Source of the DNA: Candidatus Colwellbacteria bacterium RIFCSPHIGHO2_02_FULL_45_17
GTDB lineage: Bacteria; Patescibacteriota; Minisyncoccia; UBA6257; Colwellbacteraceae
DNA length: 16,393 nt
Assembly: GCA_001817685.1 (NCBI GenBank)
Contig: MHIV01000030.1
Location: 1-16,393 of the forward strand
Direction: 5' to 3'
Both the position numbers and the translations under genes were made by a program. The notes beneath the pieces are model-generated. The model saw nothing but the letters and a program-made list of their open reading frames with translations. It was not told the origin of the DNA and searched no databases. Shown piece by piece: positions 1-5,284 of this stretch. Each line of letters starts with the position of its first letter. The first letter of the stretch is position 1.

Positions 1-1813
1 CGACAACTGCATCTCCCGCTGTGGCCGAAAGATTCTGTGGAACGGTTGGTACAGTTGGCGCAGCAGTCGGCGTCGCAGAAACCTGCACTCCCGGAGTCGA
101 GTAGTTTCCGTTGGTGTCCTTCGCAAAGATCTTGTAGAAATATTCGGTGTTGTTTGTAAGGCCGGTGTCTGTTGTCGAGGTTCCGGAGCTGATGTATCTC
201 ACCGTGCTTGATCCGATCGTGTCGTTGACCGAAGGTGAAGACCCTTCAGTCGGAACGTCACTGATAGTGGAAGTGGCTCTCAGGATAACAACGTTTGAAA
301 AGTCACCACCCGGATTGGTCCAGCTGACTGTAACTTGTGTGTCGCCCGGAGAGGTTGAAGTGCTAGTGACATCCGACGGAGAGAGGTTGTCGATTGTAAG
401 GGTGTTCGAATTTGAGTCACTCCCTGCCTGTGAGTTGGTGGACGTAAATGCCGTCACTCTCGGTGAGAGGTCATACCCCGCACCGGAGACAGCAGGCATA
501 TTGGCGTGAGTTTTTGGAGTGACGCGTATCTTGAACTGGGCTGAGCTCGTCGAGACAGGTATGGATGTTCCACCTGAAAAATTGAGAGTGGTCGTTGCGG
601 GGTCCGAGATGGCTGAGAAATAAAGTGTCGCGCCGTCGTCCGATGTGACGCGAACCTCCGAGATTCCTTCATAAGGTGTGCCAGCCGCAGCAAGGAGCAC
701 CGTCATGGCAGTGGATGTGTCGGTGCCGCTGCTAGTCTGGAGAGTGAAAGCTCCTGCATCCCCGATGCTTGTCCCTGGAGCGGTGGTTGTGGAGGCAGGA
801 TCGGTGCCTGAGCCGAGGGTTGTTGTGATGGCCGCGGCCGTAAAGTTAACGGTAACTTTCACGTGGTCAACGAGCCAGGAATTAGCCGCGGGGTTGGGGC
901 CGCTTACTTTGTTAGCGTTAACCGTTACACCAAAAGCAGAGTTTACGATATTGGCTTGGGTGAGGGCCGTACAACTCCAGGTATCGGCCGCACCGCCGAG
1001 AACGTCGTAAGTTGCATCATCTGTAGAATCTTGGGTGAGGTTTTTGGCAGTGCAGGTTCCCACATTGAGTAAGTTTATGACGAGCCTGTTGCTAGCTGTC
1101 CCAGTTTTATGGTTATCGATCTCAACCGTTATACCGTCTATGGTGGAATTCGCAGGAATATCCGAAGCGGTGAAACCGAAAGTAATTTGGTTGACACTTG
1201 CGTTCTGTGCCGGGGAGAGTGCCGATGAACCATCCTGCGCTTCCATTAAATCTGAACTTGTCCAACCGTCACTGGCTTGCACGGTTGGACTTTTTGCAGA
1301 GGTTGCGTCGGCTTGCGCCTTCTGAATCTCTAACGGCCACCCTAAGAACAACGACGAGAAAACGAGAGAGAAAGATAACAAAAATATAAGAGCGGTTCTG
1401 GAAACTCTTATAAACGCAATTTTATATTTATATACAAATTTAAACGTAAACGATTTTAAAAATCGCGCCTTTGCTGCGAGAAAAAACGAAACCCTTGGAT
1501 ATAAATCGCAGAGAGCTAACGCTAATATTCCCAGCTCCTTCGAAAAGCTTTCTTTAAGCTCCCCGAAGTACCAAATTAGAACATCAGCGACTTTGAGCTG
1601 TGTGTTACCCATTAACGAAACGGAGTCCTCAAAAATCTTTACTAATTCTTCGTAAATTTTTTTGAGGCCGTCGTAGGAGACGTCAAATTGCTTCTTTAGG
1701 TACGGAAGGAGTGATTTTTTAGTGCGAAGAAAACCCGACAACTGCTCCCGAAAAACATCTCGAAAGCCCAGTAGCTTAAAAGATACCTCACTATCTTTGG
1801 TTAGCTTATGCAC
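1..1813 (-). CDS. Secreted or surface FN3-domain protein, 3' end beyond the window
   Basis: An open minus-strand frame runs from a GTG at 1813 off the left edge (604 codons seen). In order: about 135 mostly charged and helical residues; a hydrophobic segment (about 137-157, starting ALIFLLSFSLVF) followed by AQADA, which resembles a signal peptidase site; a beta-rich module starting QASDGWTSSD that contains IPANSTIDGITVEID and ends VDHVKVTVNFT; a second Ser/Thr-rich beta module; then an FN3-like domain (about 470-565) with VTVSWTNPGGDFSNVVILR and LTNNTEYFYKIFAKDTNGNYS; and the start of another FN3 repeat at the edge. Such repeats are typical of adhesive surface proteins. GTG was chosen because the frame is closed just upstream and a TATAAT box lies 18 nt before it. 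An in-frame ATG at 1612 is the alternative. The 135-residue N-terminal part before the export segment is unusual. The membrane and FN3 calls are firm; the exact role is unknown. Confidence 0.82.
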   Translation of the reverse strand, partial: MHKLTKDSEVSFKLLGFRDVFREQLSGFLRTKKSLLPYLKKQFDVSYDGLKKIYEELVKIFEDSVSLMGNTQLKVADVLIWYFGELKESFSKELGILALALCDLYPRVSFFLAAKARFLKSFTFKFVYKYKIAFIRVSRTALIFLLSFSLVFSSLFLGWPLEIQKAQADATSAKSPTVQASDGWTSSDLMEAQDGSSALSPAQNASVNQITFGFTASDIPANSTIDGITVEIDNHKTGTASNRLVINLLNVGTCTAKNLTQDSTDDATYDVLGGAADTWSCTALTQANIVNSAFGVTVNANKVSGPNPAANSWLVDHVKVTVNFTAAAITTTLGSGTDPASTTTAPGTSIGDAGAFTLQTSSGTDTSTAMTVLLAAAGTPYEGISEVRVTSDDGATLYFSAISDPATTTLNFSGGTSIPVSTSSAQFKIRVTPKTHANMPAVSGAGYDLSPRVTAFTSTNSQAGSDSNSNTLTIDNLSPSDVTSTSTSPGDTQVTVSWTNPGGDFSNVVILRATSTISDVPTEGSSPSVNDTIGSSTVRYISSGTSTTDTGLTNNTEYFYKIFAKDTNGNYSTPGVQVSATPTAAPTVPTVPQNLSATAGDAVV

Positions 1814-1818
1814 TTTGT

Positions 1819-1854
1819 TTACATATGGCTAATTATACCCCGCTTTTCATATAA
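1819..1854 (-). promoter_or_regulatory. Promoter of the FN3 surface protein, with an ATG-TAA start-stop
   Basis: On the minus strand a perfect TATAAT (1837-1832) precedes the gene. The -35 region is weak (ATAAGT or GATAAG at 17-18 nt spacing). Seven nt after the -10 box, where other genes of this window have their leaderless start codon, stands ATG followed at once by TAA (1824-1819). The likely GTG start of the long frame follows 5 nt later. Confidence 0.6.
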
Positions 1855-1856
1855 AC

Positions 1857-1865
1857 TTATCCACA
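1857..1865 (+). other. Single DnaA-box-like nonamer TTATCCACA
   Basis: A perfect match to the classical DnaA box lies in an AT-rich gap and touches the -35 region of the surface-protein promoter. Only one clean copy is visible and no dnaA or dnaN is near, so this is more likely a regulatory or chance site than an origin. Confidence 0.35.
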
Positions 1866-1956
1866 GTTACAATTAAAAAACCGCAGATTTACCGCGATTT
1901 CTAAAAAATTACAAAAATTTCGCGTTATTCCACAATCTAAACCCCAAGAGTTTGTG

Positions 1957-2000
1957 CAAAATGAAGAAGGCCCCGACATTGACACCGGGGAATTCCTTCT
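1957..2000 (-). terminator. Intrinsic terminator of the GC-rich gene pair
   Basis: Stem AGAAGG-CCCCG (1965-1975) pairs with CGGGG (1986-1990) and CCTTCT (1995-2000), with a 10-nt loop and an AATT bulge. Read on the minus strand it ends in CTTCATTTTGC, a short U-rich tail. It lies just after the stop of the 2021-2425 gene. Confidence 0.7.
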
Positions 2001-2020
2001 CCATGTCAACGCCGAGGCCG

Positions 2021-2425
2021 TTACGAATCCCCTTGATTCACGATCGCCTCGAGACGCTCGATCTCGCCCTGAAGAACTACCGCCGCAATATGTGAGACCG
2101 AGCTACTCTCGCTCACGATCTTCTTGAGGCGCGTGAGCACCTCCTCTGCCTTGGACATACGACCGCCCGAATAGGTCGCCTCTTGTATGACGCCGAGGGC
2201 ATCCTCGCAAGTAATGATCGCGTTCGACCCTCGAGCCAATCTCCGCCGGTCAGGGAGCTCCTCAACTAGAGCCCTTAGGTAAACCCGGATTGGTTCTTTC
2301 GTGCGATCCAAGATCAACGGATTCTCGAGCATGGCGCCGATCTCCTGAACAGCAATCGGTGCTGCTATTGCCCCGATGCAGACCCGCCCCCGCAGTTCGT
2401 ACGCCCTGCTCAGTGGATCGATCAT
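2021..2425 (-). CDS. Hypothetical protein, 134 aa, second gene of a GC-rich coupled pair
   Basis: The start ATG at 2425 overlaps the TGA stop of the upstream gene as TGATG, a standard sign of translational coupling; a longer start at 2449 would overlap further and is less likely. The product begins MIDPLSRAYELRGRVCIGAI and ends with a helical stretch (SKAEEVLTRLKKIVSESSS... LQGEIERLEAIVNQGDS). No signal peptide or membrane segment is visible, so it is probably cytosolic. Codons end in G or C far more often than in neighbours such as msrA. I do not recognise the family. The coupled partner, the promoter upstream of the pair and the terminator after it all support a real two-gene unit. Confidence 0.72.
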   Translation of the reverse strand: MIDPLSRAYELRGRVCIGAIAAPIAVQEIGAMLENPLILDRTKEPIRVYLRALVEELPDRRRLARGSNAIITCEDALGVIQEATYSGGRMSKAEEVLTRLKKIVSESSSVSHIAAVVLQGEIERLEAIVNQGDS

Positions 2426-2784
2426 CAGACACGCCCCCCACGAGGCCACTCCATGTAGCCGTCGAAGTCACCGCTGACAAAGACCGGTCTCATGATTGGA
2501 ACAGAAATCCTCTCGAGCTCCTCGCAAAGCGGATTCGCCGTCTCCCAGCGAGTTGTCGGAGGACTCCAGTCAACGACCGTGCCGCCGTGCTTCGCGAGCA
2601 GGGCGAGGACATGTTCGGGAGATCCGATCTCCCCGCAGGAGATGATCTCGGCCTCAGGGCCGAACTTCCCCTGGAGAACCTCGTCGCGTTCACGGGCATG
2701 AATGTCCACGCCGAATCGAAGAACAACATTGTGGTGTGTCGTATCCACTCCAAGTCCCCTCTCGAACACTTGCATCGCAGCCAC
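2425..2784 (-). CDS. Hypothetical protein, about 119 aa, first gene of the GC-rich pair
   Basis: Candidate starts are GTG at 2784, with GGAGG (2794-2790) 5 nt upstream, and ATG at 2775. The SD spacing favours 2784; the TTG at 2811 lies too close to the promoter. The protein (VAAMQVFERGLGVDTTHH...) contains FGVDIHARERDEVLQ, IISCGEIGSPEHVLALLAKHGG, VVDWSPPTTRW and a C-terminal PVFVSGDFDGYMEWPRGGRV. It looks like a small soluble alpha/beta fold. I cannot name the family. Its stop overlaps the next start (TGATG). GC-rich codon use sets it apart from the AT-richer genes around it. It diverges from msrA across a short intergenic region. Confidence 0.7.
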   Translation of the reverse strand: MAAMQVFERGLGVDTTHHNVVLRFGVDIHARERDEVLQGKFGPEAEIISCGEIGSPEHVLALLAKHGGTVVDWSPPTTRWETANPLCEELERISVPIMRPVFVSGDFDGYMEWPRGGRV

Positions 2785-2814
2785 TACAACCTCCACTCTC
2801 GAAACCACCAAGCA

Positions 2815-2843
2815 AATATGCCACCGGATCCACCTTTAGTCAA
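2815..2843 (-). promoter_or_regulatory. Promoter of the GC-rich gene pair
   Basis: On the minus strand, TTGACT (2843-2838), a 17-nt spacer and CATATT (2820-2815). The predicted transcript start near 2808 leaves a leader of about 24 nt carrying the GGAGG ribosome binding site. Confidence 0.65.
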
Positions 2844-2871
2844 ACCACATTTCAATCTCGAGCTCCACTGA

Positions 2872-2877
2872 TATACT
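2872..2877 (+). promoter_or_regulatory. -10 box of msrA (leaderless type)
   Basis: TATACT ends 7 nt before the msrA ATG, so transcription would start at or next to the start codon. No SD sequence is present. No convincing -35 box is visible. Confidence 0.6.
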
Positions 2878-2884
2878 TGTCACT

Positions 2885-3364
2885 ATGGAAGATATAAGTT
2901 TAGCAAAAGCAACTTTCGGCGCGGGATGTTTCTGGAACGTTGAAGAAATGTTCAGACACATCGACGGCGTTAAATTCACGGCAGTTGGTTTTATGGGAGG
3001 CGGCGTTCCAAACCCGACATACAAAATGGTCTGCGGAGGAAATACTGGCCACGCGGAAGTTGTTTATATGGAATACGACCCAGGTAAAGCCAATTACGAG
3101 AAACTTCTAAACGTTTTCTGGGAAAACCACGATCCGACAACACTAAACAGACAAGGACCGGATATCGGCGAACAATATAGATCTGTAATTTTTTATTACA
3201 CACCTGAGCAGAAGAAACTCGCAGAGGAATCAAAAACAAAATTAGAAAATTCCGGCAGATATAATAGTGCCATCGTAACGCAAGTCATTCCGGCGGAGGA
3301 ATTTTATAAAGCCGAGGATTATCATCAGCAATACTTGGCAAAACAGAAAACTCATCACTTTTAG
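2885..3364 (+). CDS. msrA: Peptide-methionine (S)-S-oxide reductase MsrA
   Basis: This enzyme reduces methionine-S-sulfoxide in proteins and so repairs oxidative damage in the cytosol. The 159-residue product has the family signature GAGCFWNVEEMF with catalytic Cys15, the glycine-rich GFMGGGVPNPTY, GNTGHAEVVYMEYDP, FWENHDPTTLNRQGPDIGEQYRS and the C-terminal AEDYHQQYLAKQ. Length is normal for a core MsrA. There is no Cys near the C-terminus, so the usual distal resolving cysteine is missing; the only other Cys is in KMVCGGNTGH, a place where a Cys is common in the family. Recycling may go directly through a thioredoxin or glutaredoxin. It is transcribed from a leaderless-type promoter and diverges from the GC-rich pair. 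Confidence 0.96.
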   Translation: MEDISLAKATFGAGCFWNVEEMFRHIDGVKFTAVGFMGGGVPNPTYKMVCGGNTGHAEVVYMEYDPGKANYEKLLNVFWENHDPTTLNRQGPDIGEQYRSVIFYYTPEQKKLAEESKTKLENSGRYNSAIVTQVIPAEEFYKAEDYHQQYLAKQKTHHF

Positions 3365-3368
3365 TCCG

Positions 3369-3412
3369 TTGAATTCGAGACAGTTTGTTGGTAAGGTGTA
3401 CTTCCGCACCTT
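3369..3412 (+). promoter_or_regulatory. Promoter and inverted repeat before the 3428 orphan gene
   Basis: TTGAAT (3369-3374), a 17-nt spacer and TAAGGT (3392-3397) form a weak promoter. The -10 overlaps the inverted repeat AAGGTG/CACCTT (3393-3398 and 3407-3412). CACC could also pair with the GGTG of the ribosome binding region at 3416-3422. The repeat could be an operator or a leader hairpin. Confidence 0.4.
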
Positions 3413-3427
3413 GAAGGGGGTGTAACA

Positions 3428-3829
3428 ATGCCTGCGCTCCTTACGCTCGACTCGAAGTCGTTCCACGGAGCACCTGAATCTCTCCTACCGCAGACGATGT
3501 GGCTCGACGTTTTGACGAAACTGCTTCCGAGACACAGATGGTCAGGGCAATTCGTGAGAAACGTCTGGAAGTCGGTTACTCGGTTTCCGCGAGTGGAAAA
3601 TGGCGTAGAAACGTCAGACGGCAAGTTCTGGCGCTGGGGACTGCGCTATGCGACCGACGACGTAGTCGCCTTCATCCTCTTGCCGGAACCAGATAATGAC
3701 GAACCAATCGTCGTGGTTGTGGAAGACGGGGTCGACGACAGAACCGCAACGAGGACGCTTCAAGAGCCGCTCTTCGCGCTCGCCGGGGAATTCAGGAAAA
3801 AGTTGCGGGAGTATTCCCGCAAGATATAA
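3428..3829 (+). CDS. Hypothetical protein, 133 aa, GC-rich orphan
   Basis: The ATG at 3428 follows an SD-like AAGGGGGTG with about 5 nt spacing. The product contains a helical N-terminal half (LLPQTMWLDVLTKLLPRHRWSGQFVRNVWKSVTRF), a beta-rich middle (FWRWGLRYATDDVVAFILLPEP...PIVVVVEDGVDD) and a basic helical end (FRKKLREYSRKI). It has no signal peptide or membrane segment. I do not recognise it. It resembles the other GC-rich orphan genes of the window in codon bias, in having an SD and in the hairpin terminator that begins on its stop codon. The strong downstream terminator makes it a single-gene transcription unit. Confidence 0.7.
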   Translation: MPALLTLDSKSFHGAPESLLPQTMWLDVLTKLLPRHRWSGQFVRNVWKSVTRFPRVENGVETSDGKFWRWGLRYATDDVVAFILLPEPDNDEPIVVVVEDGVDDRTATRTLQEPLFALAGEFRKKLREYSRKI

Positions 3830-3871
3830 AGGAGCCCGCAGAAAGGAGGAACTGGGCTCCTTACTCTTTTT
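3829..3871 (+). terminator. Intrinsic terminator, strong
   Basis: Perfect 9-bp stem AAGGAGCCC (3829-3837) with GGGCTCCTT (3854-3862), then ACTCTTTTTAT. The stem begins at the last base of the TAA stop of the upstream gene. On the minus strand it may also help to end the convergent 3870-4181 gene. Confidence 0.88.
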
Positions 3872-4181
3872 ATATATAAAGTCTTATCGTAGCGGCAACT
3901 ATTGGGATTAGCCCAGTTGCGTAATCTATAATTTTCAACTGAACGCGAGTAATCTCTCTACCAGTAAATTTCTTGGCGACAACTTCCAAAAAATCAACGT
4001 GATCTGGAAAATGTCCAAGGTATTGCTGAAACCTCGTTATCGCGCAACCTCGGAATAGGACCAAGTGGAGCCTGTGTAAAACGACCAAGCCGATAACCAT
4101 AGGGAGCGAGAGATAAAACCCAACCGTTACGCCGAAGGCACCTACAAGAAAGTGTCCCCAGAACAAAAGAATTTTCAACAT
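3870..4181 (-). CDS. Small membrane protein, unknown function, downstream of YggT
   Basis: The 103-residue product starts MLKILLFWGHFLVGAFGVTVGFYLSLPMVIGLVVLHRLHLVLFRG: two N-terminal membrane segments (about 4-22 and 25-43) followed by a short soluble part with GCAITRFQQYLGH, then a further hydrophobic stretch near the C-terminus (ATGLIPIVAATIRLYI). The pattern of His residues within a helix followed by Gly-Cys-Ala recalls small membrane proteins such as DUF2784, but I would not assign it firmly. Its ATG follows the YggT stop codon directly (TAA then ATG), so the two are co-translated and probably act at the same membrane. Confidence 0.75.
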   Translation of the reverse strand: MLKILLFWGHFLVGAFGVTVGFYLSLPMVIGLVVLHRLHLVLFRGCAITRFQQYLGHFPDHVDFLEVVAKKFTGREITRVQLKIIDYATGLIPIVAATIRLYI

Positions 4182-4535
4182 TTATCTATAATCCTCGAGC
4201 TTCCCCTTTCTAAAAATAGACCGATGCGCTCCGAGCATGGTTATCCCCTGAACCAACAGGTATCCCACGAACGCATAAACCAGGAAGGCAAGCACCTCGT
4301 GAAGCTGGATCACATATCCACCTTTAAGTTCATAGGGCGAGAACGTACCGACAAAAGGCCAAAGCATTGGGTCGGTTGCCCTATTTATCCACTGTACAAA
4401 CAAAGCATCGCTAGAGGCTTTAAGGAAATCCAATATAATCCTAACCATTAGAACAAGCTCCGCGAACGAAACCACCGTCCTTACAATGGACGTTATTGAT
4501 AGTGTCAGCTTGTATCTGCTGGAAGCACTTTGCAT
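4182..4535 (-). CDS. YggT family integral membrane protein
   Basis: 117 residues. The family hallmarks are an N-terminal membrane segment (IVRTVVSFAELVLMVRIILDFLKAS), the middle motif VQWINRATDPMLWPFVGTFSPY (the TDP...P part is typical of YggT) and a second hydrophobic region (EVLAFLVYAFVGYLLVQGITML). YggT proteins sit in the cytoplasmic membrane; roles in division-site or envelope organisation and in ion homeostasis have been proposed, and the exact function is not settled. The gene has a TATAAT box 8 nt before its ATG and no SD, so it is probably leaderless. It diverges from the arsR-like gene across about 100 nt. Confidence 0.85.
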   Translation of the reverse strand: MQSASSRYKLTLSITSIVRTVVSFAELVLMVRIILDFLKASSDALFVQWINRATDPMLWPFVGTFSPYELKGGYVIQLHEVLAFLVYAFVGYLLVQGITMLGAHRSIFRKGKLEDYR

Positions 4536-4543
4536 ACACTTTC

Positions 4544-4549
4544 ATTATA
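4544..4549 (-). promoter_or_regulatory. -10 box of the yggT-like gene (leaderless type)
   Basis: Perfect TATAAT on the minus strand, ending 8 nt before the ATG at 4535. A TTAGTG hexamer at 16-nt spacing could serve as a weak -35. Confidence 0.7.
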
Positions 4550-4600
4550 TCATTTAGACGTTCGGCACTAAAAGGAATAAACCAATAGCTCACTCTCGGA

Positions 4601-4629
4601 TTGACAATGTTTAACCATTCAGTTAAACT
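4601..4629 (+). promoter_or_regulatory. Promoter with embedded palindromic operator for the ArsR-type gene
   Basis: Consensus TTGACA (4601-4606), a 17-nt spacer and TAAACT (4624-4629). Inside lies the perfect inverted repeat GTTTAAC (4609-4615), 6 nt, GTTAAAC (4622-4628), which fills the spacer and overlaps the -10 box. A dimeric winged-helix repressor bound there would block RNA polymerase, so ArsR autorepression is the natural reading. The GTG start lies 8 nt after the -10 box, predicting a leaderless mRNA. Confidence 0.78.
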
Positions 4630-4637
4630 TTAACATA

Positions 4638-4961
4638 GTGCTAAATAAAGATCAGGTAGAAAAACTACAAAGGGAATCAGCCGGTGACGATAAATTGTTA
4701 TCAATGGTTTTTGATGCGCTAGGAGACCCTGGACGATTGCAGATTTTTAAGATTCTGCTTGAGAACGAAAATGTTTGTGTGAGCGACGTAGCAAACATTT
4801 TAGGTATTTCTGTCCCAGCCGCGTCAAAACAACTCACAATTCTTGAAATATCTGGGCTAGTGGAAAAAATAAGAAAAGGACAAGCGACATGTTCCAAAGT
4901 GCTCGAGGAAAACCCGACAACAAAGTCGATAATAAAAGTTCTCAAAATGGTCGAAGCTTGA
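4638..4961 (+). CDS. ArsR/SmtB-family winged-helix transcriptional regulator
   Basis: 107 residues with a GTG start placed by the promoter. The family layout is clear: LSMVFDALGDPGRLQIFKILLENENVCVSDVANILGISVPAASKQLTILEISGLVEKIRKGQATCSKV, that is the dimer helix, the helix-turn-helix (about 49-71) and the wing. ArsR proteins are dimeric repressors released by metals or by thiol oxidation. The usual metal-site ELCVCDL motif is here NVCVSDVA, with a single Cys; a second Cys sits in the wing (ATCSK). A two-Cys redox sensor is therefore as plausible as a metal sensor, especially with a glutaredoxin gene 12 nt downstream. Likely autoregulated through the palindrome in its promoter. Confidence 0.93.
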   Translation: MLNKDQVEKLQRESAGDDKLLSMVFDALGDPGRLQIFKILLENENVCVSDVANILGISVPAASKQLTILEISGLVEKIRKGQATCSKVLEENPTTKSIIKVLKMVEA

Positions 4962-4967
4962 TAAAAT
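4939..4967 (+). promoter_or_regulatory. Possible internal promoter of the glutaredoxin gene
   Basis: TTCTCA (4939-4944), 17 nt, TAAAAT (4962-4967), then 6 nt to the ATG at 4974. This matches the leaderless pattern of other genes here, but it lies partly inside the arsR-like coding end and the -35 match is only 4 of 6. Confidence 0.4.
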
Positions 4968-4973
4968 AGCAAA

Positions 4974-5213
4974 ATGACAAAACCAGTAATCTACACAACC
5001 CCATCGTGCACATACTGCAGAATGGCAAAAGCATTCTTCATAGAGAACCACGTGGAGTACGAAGAAAAGAACGTTGCCACAGATATGGAAGCGCAACACG
5101 AAATGATTAGAAAAAGCGGACAGCTCGGCGTTCCTGTCACAGACTTTGGAGATGAAATCATAATCGGTTTCGATAAGAGAAAATTCCAAGAAAAGGTGGG
5201 AGTAGCAAAATAA
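4974..5213 (+). CDS. Glutaredoxin / NrdH-like thiol-disulfide oxidoreductase
   Basis: A 79-residue single-domain glutaredoxin. The active site is CTYC (Cys12 and Cys15) after the first beta strand (PVIYTTPSCTYCRMAKAFF), followed by the conserved cis-proline segment QLGVPVT and the C-terminal IIIGFDKRKFQEKVG. It would reduce disulfides such as those of ribonucleotide reductase, or recycle MsrA, in the cytosol. It follows the arsR-like gene by 12 nt and could share its transcript or use its own leaderless promoter. It lies just upstream of the pentose phosphate fusion enzyme, whose product could supply reducing power. Confidence 0.93.
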   Translation: MTKPVIYTTPSCTYCRMAKAFFIENHVEYEEKNVATDMEAQHEMIRKSGQLGVPVTDFGDEIIIGFDKRKFQEKVGVAK

Positions 5214-5248
5214 CAGAAACGGAGAGGGCCGTTCTATTATCGTTTCTG
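5214..5248 (+). promoter_or_regulatory. Hairpin directly after the glutaredoxin stop, with an alternative fold
   Basis: CAGAAACG (5214-5221) pairs perfectly with CGTTTCTG (5241-5248). An overlapping alternative stem is AACGG/CCGTT (5218-5222 and 5229-5233). No U-tract follows, so it is not a classical terminator; mRNA end protection or attenuation is possible. Confidence 0.5.
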
Positions 5249-5254
5249 CCGCCT

Positions 5255-5284
5255 TTGTCGTAAATGCAAAGATCATCGTAGAAT
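5255..5284 (+). promoter_or_regulatory. Candidate promoter of the zwf-gnd fusion
   Basis: TTGTCG (5255-5260), 18 nt, TAGAAT (5279-5284). The -10 overlaps the ATG at 5283, but an in-frame GTG at 5292 lies 7 nt after it, the spacing seen in the other leaderless genes here. If this promoter is used, translation would start at that GTG (residue 4 of the longer model). Confidence 0.45.

Noticed and set aside
147..1389. Several plus-strand frames of 60-120 codons
   Set aside because: They lie antisense to the long surface-protein frame, which has clear FN3 motifs and a signal segment.
1814..2020. AT-rich gap with a DnaA box as a replication origin
   Set aside because: Only one clean box, no DNA-unwinding 13-mers or cluster, and no dnaA or dnaN nearby.
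2290..2871. Plus-strand frame of 193 codons across the GC-rich pair
   Set aside because: GC-rich coding DNA often gives long antisense frames. The minus strand has promoter, SD, coupled TGATG and terminator.
4857..5276. Minus-strand frame of 139 codons
   Set aside because: Antisense to the arsR-like gene and the glutaredoxin, both with clear family motifs on plus.
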